From the NCBI GenBank assembly GCA_900555175.1, contig USJT01000061.1, forward strand, positions 1 through 6,594: 6,594 bases of DNA. The letters are read 5' to 3'. The DNA comes from an uncultured bacterium (GTDB taxonomy: Bacteria; Cyanobacteriota; Vampirovibrionia; Gastranaerophilales; Gastranaerophilaceae). Of the stretch, positions 1 through 6,335 are shown piece by piece (the first letter of the stretch is position 1; each line of letters starts with the position of its first letter). Position numbers and translations under genes: made by a program. The notes beneath the pieces are model-generated. The model was not told where the DNA came from and did not search any database. It saw only the letters and a program-made list of their open reading frames with translations.

Positions 1-208
1 AAAAATGCCACAGTTTGTGGATTAATCTTGAAAACTTTTCTCGCTTTTTTTTATCCTTGCTGTCATTTGATGATAATGAATTTTCAGACTTTTCAAATTT
101 CATAAAAATTTGCCACATCGGCAAAACTACAAAACCAAGAAAAAATGAGCAAATCCCAAATATCGTAAATAATAATACAACGCCAAAACCTCTTATAAAT
201 CTAATCAT
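1..208 (-). CDS. Lysophospholipid-acyltransferase-like membrane protein, N-terminal part (runs off the left edge)
   Basis: An open frame of 69 codons starts with ATG at 208-206 and continues past position 1 without a stop. It overlaps the chain-length-factor stop by 8 nt (ATGATTAG), with an AGAGGG ribosome binding site just upstream, so it looks translationally coupled. The N-terminus has one clear hydrophobic segment (about residues 8-31, rich in F, L, V, I and G). A charged, lysine-rich stretch (about 40-58) follows, then SRLIHKLWHF. That order, a membrane anchor then a basic segment ending in R-x-x-H-x-x-F/W, matches the start of 1-acyl-glycerol-3-phosphate acyltransferase-like proteins that commonly accompany APE chain length factors. 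Such proteins are thought to transfer the polyene or a fatty acyl chain to a lipid-like carrier at the inner membrane. The diagnostic HX4D motif would lie beyond the edge, so the family call rests on the N-terminus and the neighbourhood. Confidence 0.7.
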   Translation of the reverse strand, partial: MIRFIRGFGVVLLFTIFGICSFFLGFVVLPMWQIFMKFEKSENSLSSNDSKDKKKREKFSRLIHKLWHF

Positions 209-776
209 TTACCCTCTCCATAATGTATAGAGGGCAAATATAGCGTCCGCCTTTTATAAATTCGGTAAAACTATTAGGTTCAAGATTTTGTGTATTTGGA
301 ATAATTCTGACATGTTCTCCCTGACCGTAATTATCTATAAGCATAGAAATACTTTCAAATCTGTCAACAGATTCTGCATAACAAAATAGTGTCTTTTTGT
401 TCATCGCAGCATCGAGAAGCCCTAAACAAAAGCTGTTTTCTCCTGCAGAAATTGAATTGTACGGAGAATGGATTTTATTCATTAGAGAAAATAATCCGAT
501 AGTTGAATTGTGAACAGAAAAACTAAAACCTATCGGAGAAATTTCATTTTCTTCATGCTCCTGCTTAATTAATTTTACAACTCTTTCCAGTTCACCGTAT
601 CGAGATGCGTATGTTAATTTTACATCATCTCCGTCATAGCATTGTAGTAGTGTACTTAATGCGATTTTGCCGACAGGAGATAATTTCCTTCTCATCATCA
701 TAGGAATTTGTGATAAGACAATATTTTCACCTGTCGAGAGAGAAATTTTTTTTATGTAAAATTCCAAGCTATTCAT
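201..776 (-). CDS. apeC: Beta-ketoacyl synthase chain length factor (ApeC-like)
   Basis: A 191-aa protein resembling the truncated ketosynthase family called beta-ketoacyl synthase chain length factor (Pfam Ketoacyl-synt_2). Family landmarks are visible in order: RRKLSPVGKIAL (29-40), YASRYGELERV (56-66), SPIGFSFSVHNSTIGLFS (80-97) and SAGENSFCLGLLDAA (110-124). No ketosynthase STAC nucleophile or catalytic histidine motifs follow, so it should be non-catalytic. In E. coli-type APE systems the ApeC protein forms a heterodimer with the ketosynthase ApeO and helps set polyene length. The ATG at 776 is supported because family homology begins almost at once. No Shine-Dalgarno sequence is visible before it. 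It is the first gene of a leftward unit and is followed with an 8-nt overlap by the acyltransferase-like frame. It is somewhat short for the family, by memory. Confidence 0.82.
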   Translation of the reverse strand: MNSLEFYIKKISLSTGENIVLSQIPMMMRRKLSPVGKIALSTLLQCYDGDDVKLTYASRYGELERVVKLIKQEHEENEISPIGFSFSVHNSTIGLFSLMNKIHSPYNSISAGENSFCLGLLDAAMNKKTLFCYAESVDRFESISMLIDNYGQGEHVRIIPNTQNLEPNSFTEFIKGGRYICPLYIMERVND

Positions 777-790
777 GGTAACATATTATC
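777..790. promoter_or_regulatory. 14-nt divergent intergenic gap between the apeC-like and apeO-like genes
   Basis: The two divergent ATG codons are separated by only 14 nt, GGTAACATATTATC. No Shine-Dalgarno sequence precedes either start. Weak AT-rich -10-like hexamers can be drawn on both strands (TAACAT at 779-784 on plus, GATAAT at 790-785 on minus), but no good -35 partner is visible for either. The promoters must lie in the opposing coding regions, or the transcripts may be leaderless or nearly so. This describes a constrained region and is not a firm promoter call. Confidence 0.35.
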
Positions 791-1888
791 ATGAATGGGA
801 TTTTTATTACAGATGTAAGCGGAATTTTTGCAGATCACTTAACTCTTGATAATAATGTCGTTAAGGGGAGTGAATTTTATTTTGGGAAGATTGAAAAAGA
901 TTTTGACGATATTAATGACGAAAAATATAACTTACGTTGCAATAAAGTTTTGAAATATCTTGTCGATAAGTTAGATTTATCAGGATTTAAAAAAGATGAA
1001 ATCGGGATTGTAATTGGTGCGACAAATTCAGGAATTGCAGAATTTGAAGTGACTGAAAACAAATACCATGCAGAACTTGGAAATCCTGCTGAATTTTTAA
1101 AATGGTATTTGGGAACAACAAATGTCGCAATGGGTGTTTCAACGGCTTGCACTTCAGGAATTAAGGCTTTTTCTACTGCTGTAAAATTATTGGAAAATGA
1201 TGTTTGTAAAGCAGTAATCGCTGGCGGTATTGATACTATTGCGCCAATGCCTACGTATGGATCTCATGCACTGGAGGTTTTGTCTCATCAAAAAACAAAT
1301 CCGTTTTCAAAAAATCGTAACGGTATAAGCCTTGGCGAGGGCGGGGCATTGTTTTTGCTTACGAAAAAGAAGGTAGAAAAACAAGATGATATAAAGGCAA
1401 GTGATTATATTCAATTGCTCGGGATAGGTGAAACTTCAGATGCATATCATGCTGCAACCCCTGATCCTGAAGGTGTTCAAGCAGCTATTGCAATTCAAAA
1501 AGCACTTGATGATGCAAAATTATCACCTGATGATATTGATTACATAAATCTTCATGGCACAGGTACTGTTTCAAATGATTTGATGGAAGCAAATGCGATT
1601 TATAAAATTTTTAAAGATAAAACACCTGCAAGTTCTACAAAACCTATGACAGGGCATTGTCTTGGCGCTGCTGCAAGTGTCGAAACTTTTATTTGTTATG
1701 AAATTTTGCAAGGTAAAAGAGATTTGCCAATTCATATATATGACGGTGTTTATGATGATAATTTGCCTAAAATAAATTTGGTAGATGCAAATACTCACGT
1801 AAGCCCGATAAATATATGTATGTGTACATCTTTCGGTTTTGGAGGAACAAATGCGGTTGTTATAATCGGTAAGAAGGGAGAAAATTAA
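791..1888 (+). CDS. apeO: Beta-ketoacyl-ACP synthase, ApeO-like ketosynthase
   Basis: A 365-aa thiolase-fold ketosynthase that condenses malonyl-ACP with an ACP-bound acyl chain. The full catalytic set is present: Cys120 in STACTSG (117-123), His255 in LHGTGT (254-259), Lys284 in SSTK and His289 in TGHCLGAA, plus the C-terminal FGFGGTNA loop (348-355). It is shorter than FabF-type enzymes (about 410 aa), mainly in the N-terminal half, which fits the ApeO type that pairs with a chain length factor. The ATG at 791 is supported because the protein opens directly into the ketosynthase first strand (GIFITDVSGI), but no Shine-Dalgarno sequence is visible. It heads a four-gene overlapping operon whose ketosynthase-dehydratase-ketoreductase-ketosynthase order is that of APE loci. 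A generic pipeline would call it FabF/FabB-like. The APE assignment is inferred from gene order and the adjacent ApeC-like gene. Confidence 0.85.
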   Translation: MNGIFITDVSGIFADHLTLDNNVVKGSEFYFGKIEKDFDDINDEKYNLRCNKVLKYLVDKLDLSGFKKDEIGIVIGATNSGIAEFEVTENKYHAELGNPAEFLKWYLGTTNVAMGVSTACTSGIKAFSTAVKLLENDVCKAVIAGGIDTIAPMPTYGSHALEVLSHQKTNPFSKNRNGISLGEGGALFLLTKKKVEKQDDIKASDYIQLLGIGETSDAYHAATPDPEGVQAAIAIQKALDDAKLSPDDIDYINLHGTGTVSNDLMEANAIYKIFKDKTPASSTKPMTGHCLGAAASVETFICYEILQGKRDLPIHIYDGVYDDNLPKINLVDANTHVSPINICMCTSFGFGGTNAVVIIGKKGEN

Positions 1889-2352
1889 TGATAAAAACAG
1901 ATTTTTCAGATATAAGTATGGAAAATGTTCTTCCGCATGATAGACCGATGATATTGATTGACAATATTTTAGAAGTTGATATGGAGGAGGATTTTGTAAA
2001 AGCCTCTGTCACAATTAATGATGATAAAGTTTTTTTTGATAAAGAAATTAATGGCGTCTCTCCGCTTGTTGGTATTGAATTCATGGCACAAACAATAGGG
2101 TGTTATTCATATTATAAAAACGGAGAAGAAATTCCCAAAATTGGTTTTCTTTTAGGGACAAGACTTTACGAAAATTCTTTAACGAAATTTGAAAACGGTA
2201 AAACCTACGTTATAACTGCTAAAGCGATATATGCTGACAATGAACTTGTTTCATTTGAGTGTTTAATTTATAATGATAACAAAGAGGTGGCTAAGGCGGT
2301 TATTAATGCATTCCAACCGAAAGATGTTGAAGCGTATTTGAAGGAATTATGA
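1888..2352 (+). CDS. apeP: Hot-dog fold 3-hydroxyacyl-ACP dehydratase, ApeP-like
   Basis: A 154-aa single hot-dog domain protein of the ApeP/FabZ-like thioester dehydratase family, which removes water from 3-hydroxyacyl-ACP to give the trans-2-enoyl product. Landmarks: VLPHDRPMILID (14-25) with probable catalytic His17, VGIEFMAQTIG (61-71) with probable catalytic Glu64, IGFLLGTRLYE (85-95), and a C-terminal AFQP (141-144). The GIE-MAQT and GFLLGTR-YE pair is more characteristic of the APE dehydratase than of housekeeping FabZ. The start ATG shares one base with the stop of the upstream ketosynthase (TAATG) and has an AGAAGGGAG ribosome binding site 6 nt upstream, so coupled translation is likely. 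With no enoyl reductase nearby, double bonds would be retained, as needed for a conjugated polyene. Confidence 0.86.
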   Translation: MIKTDFSDISMENVLPHDRPMILIDNILEVDMEEDFVKASVTINDDKVFFDKEINGVSPLVGIEFMAQTIGCYSYYKNGEEIPKIGFLLGTRLYENSLTKFENGKTYVITAKAIYADNELVSFECLIYNDNKEVAKAVINAFQPKDVEAYLKEL

Positions 2353-3080
2353 TGAGTAATAATATTAGTGTGAAAAAGGTTTTAGTAACAGGTTCAAGCA
2401 GAGGTATAGGAAAAGAAATTGCATTATACCTTGCAAAAAACGGATTTGATATCGATGTTCATTATGTCGGGAATCTTGCAAAAGCTCAAGAAACTGCAGA
2501 TGAAATTAGAGCTCTCGGACAAAAGGCAGATGTCTTAAAGTTTGATATAAAAAATAGGGAAGAATGCGCGAATGTTTTGTCTGACAAACTTTATTACGGA
2601 ATTGTATTGAATGCCGGAATTGCAAAGGATAATGTTTTCCCTGCGATGGAAGATGAAGAATGGGATGATGTTATAAATACTAATTTGACAGGGTTTTATA
2701 ATGTTTTAAGACCGCTTGTAATGCCTATGATTTCAAACAGGATTAAGGGAAGAATTATTACAATGTCATCAGTTGCAGCACTTTCAGGTAACAGAGGACA
2801 GGTTAATTATTCCGCATCAAAGGCCGGAATTATAGGTGCTACAAAATCTCTCTCATTAGAACTTGCAAAACGCGGAATTACTGTTAACTGTGTTGCCCCT
2901 GGAGTAATTGATACTGATATGATAAAAGATGTTCCGCTTGATGAGGTTAAAAAATTAATCCCTATGAAACGTTTAGGACAAGCAAAGGAAGTTGCAAGCC
3001 TTGTAAATTATTTGATGAGTGACGATGCATCTTATATTACAGGTCAGGTAATTTCTGTTAATGGAGGGCTTTATTTATGA
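2349..3080 (+). CDS. apeQ: 3-oxoacyl-ACP reductase, FabG family (ApeQ-like)
   Basis: A 243-aa classical short-chain dehydrogenase/reductase of the FabG family; it reduces 3-oxoacyl-ACP to 3-hydroxyacyl-ACP with NAD(P)H. Visible motifs: glycine-rich cofactor loop TGSSRGIG (14-21), NAG (88-90), Asn112 in TNLTG, and catalytic Ser141, Tyr154 and Lys158 (YSASK). A VAPGVIDTDM segment (182-191) and a C-terminal SVNGGLYL complete the fold, with normal family length. The first ATG (2349) overlaps the dehydratase stop as ATGA. A second ATG at 2352 has better spacing (6 nt, against 3 nt) from the AAGGA ribosome binding site at 2341-2345, so the true protein may lack Met1. It sits between the dehydratase and the second ketosynthase, the APE position of ApeQ. 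A generic annotation would read fabG. Confidence 0.9.
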   Translation: MMSNNISVKKVLVTGSSRGIGKEIALYLAKNGFDIDVHYVGNLAKAQETADEIRALGQKADVLKFDIKNREECANVLSDKLYYGIVLNAGIAKDNVFPAMEDEEWDDVINTNLTGFYNVLRPLVMPMISNRIKGRIITMSSVAALSGNRGQVNYSASKAGIIGATKSLSLELAKRGITVNCVAPGVIDTDMIKDVPLDEVKKLIPMKRLGQAKEVASLVNYLMSDDASYITGQVISVNGGLYL

Positions 3081-4303
3081 CAAAACGTGTGGTTGTTACG
3101 GGCATGGCGCTTACAAGCCCTTTAGGAAGCGATAGTAATACTGCATTTGAAACTCTTGAAAAGCTTGAAAATTGTGTTGAATATAACAGCGAACTTGACC
3201 AGTATCAAAGATTAAATACAAGACTTTCTGCTCGTGCAAGAGGGTTTGAAATTCCTTCAACTTATAACAGAAAGGTTACTCGTACAATGGGACCTTTATC
3301 TATTATGGCCGTTAGAACATCTGAACTTGCTCTTGAAGATGCAGGGCTTTTAGGTGATGAAATTATTACAAACGGTCAAACAGGTGTAAGTTACGGCTCA
3401 TCTTCAGGTTCATTAGATGCTATAATTGATTTTTACGGAATGCAGGTTGATAAAGTCGTAAGAGGTTTAAATTCAGGCTCTTATGTAAAAATGATGCCGC
3501 AGACTGCACCTGTAAATATTTCACTTTATTTTAAGACAATAGGACGCCTTGTCCCTTGCTCTACTGCTTGCACATCAGGTTCTATGGGGGTTGGATATGC
3601 TTATGAAACCATTAAAAACGGTTATGAAACCGTTATGATTGCAGGCGGAGGTGAAGAACTTCACGCAACTGAAATTGCAATTTTTGATACTTTATATGCA
3701 ACAAGCTTGAAAAATGATACACCGAAATTAACCCCTTCTCCGTTTGATAAAAATCGTGACGGACTTGTTTTGGGAGAAGGTGCAGGAACTTTGATTTTGG
3801 AAGAATATGAACATGCAAAAAAACGTGGCGCAAAGATTTATGCAGAAGTTGTAGGTTTTGGAACAAACACTGACGGTACACATATTACAAATCCGAATAA
3901 AGAAACTATGAAAATTGCACTTGAACTTGCGCTAAAAGATGCAAATTTAAGCCCTGATAAAATCGGTTATGTAAACGCACACGGAACAGCAACTGTTCAA
4001 GGTGATATTGCAGAAACTTGGGCAACTGAACATGTGTTTAACAGATTGGTGCCCGTAAGCTCGACAAAAAGTTATACAGGCCACACTCTTGGGGCTTGTG
4101 GTGCAATTGAAGCTATATTAAGCATTGAAATGATGAACAGAGGCTGGTTCCACCCGACATTAAACCTTAATGAAGTTGATCCTCAATGCGGAAAGCTTGA
4201 TTATATTCAAGGACAAGGAAGAGAAATCAAAACTGATTATGTTATGTCAAATAACTTTGCATTTGGCGGAATTAACACATCATTGATTTTCAAAAGAATC
4301 TGA
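3077..4303 (+). CDS. apeR: Beta-ketoacyl-ACP synthase II-type (FabF-like), ApeR-like
   Basis: A 408-aa full-length FabF-type ketosynthase. It carries Cys165 in STACTSG (162-168), His302 in AHGTAT (301-306), Lys331 in SSTK and His336 in TGHTLGA, and ends with NNFAFGGINTSL (392-403). The N-terminus KRVVVTGMALTSPLG is the standard ketosynthase first strand and loop, which supports the ATG at 3077. That ATG overlaps the reductase stop by 4 nt (ATGA) and has a GGAGGG site 8 nt upstream. In APE systems the last ketosynthase (ApeR) acts as a homodimer alongside the ApeO:ApeC pair. It could in principle also serve primary fatty acid synthesis, but its position directly behind the APE-like reductase argues for the pathway role. 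No canonical hairpin-plus-T-run terminator follows the TGA; only short T runs are seen at about 4308-4325. Confidence 0.88.
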   Translation: MTKRVVVTGMALTSPLGSDSNTAFETLEKLENCVEYNSELDQYQRLNTRLSARARGFEIPSTYNRKVTRTMGPLSIMAVRTSELALEDAGLLGDEIITNGQTGVSYGSSSGSLDAIIDFYGMQVDKVVRGLNSGSYVKMMPQTAPVNISLYFKTIGRLVPCSTACTSGSMGVGYAYETIKNGYETVMIAGGGEELHATEIAIFDTLYATSLKNDTPKLTPSPFDKNRDGLVLGEGAGTLILEEYEHAKKRGAKIYAEVVGFGTNTDGTHITNPNKETMKIALELALKDANLSPDKIGYVNAHGTATVQGDIAETWATEHVFNRLVPVSSTKSYTGHTLGACGAIEAILSIEMMNRGWFHPTLNLNEVDPQCGKLDYIQGQGREIKTDYVMSNNFAFGGINTSLIFKRI

Positions 4304-4477
4304 GAATTTTTTGTTAACTTTTTTAGATATAAAACAAGCAGCTTCATAAAACACAATCGGCAAAGAGCAATAACCTGATACGATTAGGGCATCTTTTATC
4401 GGTGTCTGCTTTTTTAAAGGTTTTTGGGAGGCTGCTTTCGGAAGTATATTATTGATTTTTACAGGCTGAACTTTCAT
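4280..4477 (-). CDS. Small hypothetical protein with one hydrophobic segment
   Basis: A 65-aa frame (ATG at 4477), or 79 aa if a GTG at 4519 is used. I do not recognise the family. It has a basic N-terminal part (MKVQPVKINN, then several K and P), a moderately hydrophobic stretch (about 30-50, ALIVSGYCSLP onward) and a basic/polar tail (SKKVNKKFSDSFENQ). This could be one membrane segment. No Shine-Dalgarno sequence precedes either start. It lies in an otherwise gene-free gap and its 3' end overlaps the convergent ketosynthase end by 24 bp. An open frame this long is unlikely by chance at this AT content, which is the main support. A -10-like TATAAT on the minus strand (4551-4546) sits upstream. 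Confidence 0.45.
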   Translation of the reverse strand: MKVQPVKINNILPKAASQKPLKKQTPIKDALIVSGYCSLPIVFYEAACFISKKVNKKFSDSFENQ

Positions 4478-4545
4478 ATAATATATTTTGTATTGTGAAA
4501 GTGTAAATACATTAGACACAAGGACAGAAATTTTGTTATTTTTAT

Positions 4546-4553
4546 ATTATAAT
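4546..4553. promoter_or_regulatory. Overlapping bidirectional -10-like elements upstream of the ABC-F gene and the small minus-strand ORF
   Basis: The stretch ATTATAAT carries a perfect TATAAT on plus (4548-4553) and another on minus (4551-4546). A plus start near 4560 would leave a leader of about 28 nt before the ABC-F ATG at 4588. A minus start near 4540 would serve the small hypothetical ORF. No convincing -35 hexamer is seen at 16-18 nt for either direction, so the call rests on the -10 matches in an AT-rich gap. Confidence 0.35.
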
Positions 4554-4587
4554 GAAATTCAGCTGATTATATAAATAGGGAAAAAGT

Positions 4588-6204
4588 ATGATAACAACAG
4601 ATAAATTGACCGTAAGATTCGGTTCTCAAACATTATTTGAAAATGTAAGTATAAAATTTACCCCCGGTAACTGTTACGGTGTAATAGGTGCAAACGGGGC
4701 CGGCAAAAGTACGTTATTAAAAGTTATAGCAGGTGATATTGAACCGACATCAGGCGAGGTGCATATCACTAAAGGTCAAAGAATTGCTGTCCTTCGTCAA
4801 GACCACTTTGCATTTGATAATTACAAAGTTATTGATACCGTAATTATGGGCCATAAAAAACTTTATGACATTATGCAAGAGCGTGATGCTTTGTATGCAA
4901 AACCTGATTTTAATGATGAGGACGGAATTAAGGTAGCGCATTTGGAAGAACAATTTGCAGAACTTGATGGCTGGCAGGCTGAGGCTATGGCAGCATCATT
5001 GTTATCAGATTTGGGAATTCCTGATGAATTGCATTATGCACAAATGTCTGAACTTGCAGGTAGTGAAAAAGTTAGAGTATTACTTGCTCAAGCTTTATTT
5101 GGCAACCCTGATATTTTGCTGCTTGATGAACCTACAAACCACTTGGATTTGAATACAATCGCGTGGCTTGAAGAATTTTTAATCAATTTCCAAAACCTTG
5201 TCATTGTTGTATCTCACGATAGAAAATTTTTGGATAATGTTTGTACTCACATGGCAGATATTGATTATAAAAATATTCAGCTCTACACAGGTAATTACAC
5301 ATTCTGGTCACAAGCAAGCCAGTTGATTAAAAAACAAAAAGAAGAACAAAATAAGAAAACCGAAGAAAAAATGGAAGAATTAAAAGCCTTTATTGCTCGT
5401 TTCAGTGCGAATGCATCAAAAGCAAAGCAGGCAACTTCAAGAAAAAATATGCTTGATAAATTGTCTTTGGAAGAAATTAAACCGTCATCAAGACAATACC
5501 CGAGAATTAGATTTACTTATAACAAAATCCCCGGTAAAGACGTTCTTCAGGTTAAAAATTTGTACAAATCAGTTGACGGAGAATTACTGATTAAGAATTT
5601 AAGTTTTGAAATTAATCAGGGTGAAAAAGTTGCATTTATTGCTCGTGATCCTTTTATAATTACAAATCTTTTTGATATTTTGGAAGACCGCGTCAAACCT
5701 GACAGCGGGGAAGTTATATGGGGTGTTACCGCAACTCATTCATATTTTCCGAAAGACAACAATTTTTATTTTGAAAACAATCTTACAATTATGCAGTGGC
5801 TTGCGCAGTATTCTCCTGATCAGCATGTAAACTTTTTACGCGGATATTTGGGAAGAATGCTATTTTCTGGTGATGATGCAGATAAAAAAGTAAATGTTTT
5901 ATCAGGTGGAGAAAAGGTTAGATGTCTGTTTGCAAAAATGATGATAGCGGAAGCAAACGTAATGATTTTTGACGAACCTACAAACCACTTGGATTTGGAA
6001 GCGATTACGGCATTAAACAACGCAATGATTGATTTTCCCGGAACAATTTTATTCACATCACAGGATTATCAATTAATCCAGACAGTAGCAGACAGAATAA
6101 TCGAAATATCTCCAAAGGGTTATATCAATATGCGCAACAAATATGATGAATACTTGAAAAATCCTGTTGTAATCAAAAAACGTAAAGAAATTTACGGGGG
6201 ATAA
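4588..6204 (+). CDS. ABC-F family ATP-binding protein, YbiT-like, with asymmetric ATP sites
   Basis: A 538-aa soluble protein with two ABC ATPase domains and no membrane segment, the ABC-F layout. Members act on the ribosome (translation factors or antibiotic-resistance ribosome protection), typically near the E site. Domain 1: Walker A GANGAGKST (34-42), Q-loop Gln71, an altered signature LAGSEKVR (156-163), Walker B ILLLDE (176-181) and switch His210. A charged helical linker, rich in K, E and Q, spans about 240-305 (the P-site tRNA-interaction-motif region). Domain 2: the Walker A position reads IARDPFIITN (351-360) without the P-loop Gly or Lys; intact signature LSGGEKVR (438-445); Walker B VMIFDE (458-463); and SQD with Gln492 in place of the switch His. 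The start has an AGGG site (4577-4580) 7 nt upstream. Length and linker fit the YbiT-like group. It is unlikely to belong to the polyene pathway, and a resistance role cannot be read from sequence. Confidence 0.9.
   Translation: MITTDKLTVRFGSQTLFENVSIKFTPGNCYGVIGANGAGKSTLLKVIAGDIEPTSGEVHITKGQRIAVLRQDHFAFDNYKVIDTVIMGHKKLYDIMQERDALYAKPDFNDEDGIKVAHLEEQFAELDGWQAEAMAASLLSDLGIPDELHYAQMSELAGSEKVRVLLAQALFGNPDILLLDEPTNHLDLNTIAWLEEFLINFQNLVIVVSHDRKFLDNVCTHMADIDYKNIQLYTGNYTFWSQASQLIKKQKEEQNKKTEEKMEELKAFIARFSANASKAKQATSRKNMLDKLSLEEIKPSSRQYPRIRFTYNKIPGKDVLQVKNLYKSVDGELLIKNLSFEINQGEKVAFIARDPFIITNLFDILEDRVKPDSGEVIWGVTATHSYFPKDNNFYFENNLTIMQWLAQYSPDQHVNFLRGYLGRMLFSGDDADKKVNVLSGGEKVRCLFAKMMIAEANVMIFDEPTNHLDLEAITALNNAMIDFPGTILFTSQDYQLIQTVADRIIEISPKGYINMRNKYDEYLKNPVVIKKRKEIYGG
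5128..5151 (+). repeat. 24-bp exact direct repeat, copy 1 (Walker B/D-loop of ABC domain 1)
   Basis: The 24 nt encoding EPTNHLDL (GAACCTACAAAC... onward) are identical to 5974-5997. The copies are in the same frame and 846 nt apart, exactly 282 codons. The motif is conserved in both ATPase domains, but exact nucleotide identity including third positions is more than protein conservation requires. Confidence 0.8.
5974..5997 (+). repeat. 24-bp exact direct repeat, copy 2 (Walker B/D-loop of ABC domain 2)
   Basis: This is the second copy of the repeat at 5128-5151, encoding the same EPTNHLDL motif with the same codons. Recombination between copies would delete 282 codons in frame. Confidence 0.8.
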
Positions 6205-6227
6205 AATTATATATATTTTTAATAATA

Positions 6228-6255
6228 TTGACTTTTTTGCTTATAAATTTATACC
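6228..6255 (+). promoter_or_regulatory. Candidate sigma-70-type promoter for the small ORF pair
   Basis: TTGACT (6228-6233, five of six consensus bases) is followed after 16 nt by TATACC (6250-6255, four of six), predicting a start near 6262 and a leader of about 75 nt before the GTG at 6336. The spacer contains a T run and AT-rich sequence. The match is good for -35 and mediocre for -10. AT-rich DNA yields such matches by chance, so confidence is moderate. Confidence 0.4.
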
Positions 6256-6268
6256 CTTTTGAAGGGTA
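6252..6268. repeat. Perfect 7-bp inverted repeat over the predicted -10 and transcription start
   Basis: TACCCTT and AAGGGTA are perfect reverse complements around a 3-nt TTG centre. The repeat spans the predicted -10 and start of the 6228-6255 promoter, a plausible place for a repressor operator or for a 5'-end hairpin if transcription starts upstream. It lacks a following T run, so it is not a good terminator on the plus strand. Confidence 0.5.
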
Positions 6269-6320
6269 AGCCCTATTCCCCAACTTTCAAGGCACAAACT
6301 CAAAATTTGCTGAAACTTTG

Positions 6321-6332
6321 AAAGGAGGTGAT
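6321..6332 (+). promoter_or_regulatory. Unusually strong ribosome binding site, complementary to the usual 16S rRNA 3' end
   Basis: AAAGGAGGTGAT is the full reverse complement of the usual bacterial 16S rRNA tail ATCACCTCCTTT, a 12-nt match. It lies just upstream of the GTG at 6336. All other genes here have 4-6 nt matches or none. The CTTTCAA at 6284-6290 can pair with TTGAAAG at 6318-6324, covering the 5' edge of the site, so access may be regulated by leader folding. Confidence 0.75.
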
Positions 6333-6335
6333 AAA

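Noticed and set aside
15..230. 71-codon plus-strand frame at the left edge
   Set aside because: It lies opposite the acyltransferase-like and chain-length-factor genes, which have homology and coupled overlap, so it is a shadow.
877..1152. 91-codon minus-strand frame inside the first ketosynthase
   Set aside because: It is antisense to conserved ketosynthase sequence including the active site, with no independent support. The minus frames at 1571-1798, 1860-2084 and 3633-3881 are rejected likewise.
4336..4437. AAGCAGC/GCTGCTT inverted pair between the ketosynthase and ABC-F genes as a terminator
   Set aside because: The arms are about 90 nt apart and only 7 nt long, and no T run follows, so a functional hairpin is unlikely.
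4955..5152. 65-codon plus-strand frame inside the ABC-F gene
   Set aside because: It is an out-of-frame reading of the clearly conserved ABC-F coding sequence. The same holds for 5393-5590 and the minus frames at 4750-4953 and 5820-6056.
6205..6268. Intrinsic terminator for the ABC-F gene
   Set aside because: The AT-rich stretch and the TACCCTT/AAGGGTA repeat lack a GC-rich stem followed directly by a T run. The T run at 6233-6238 precedes the repeat.
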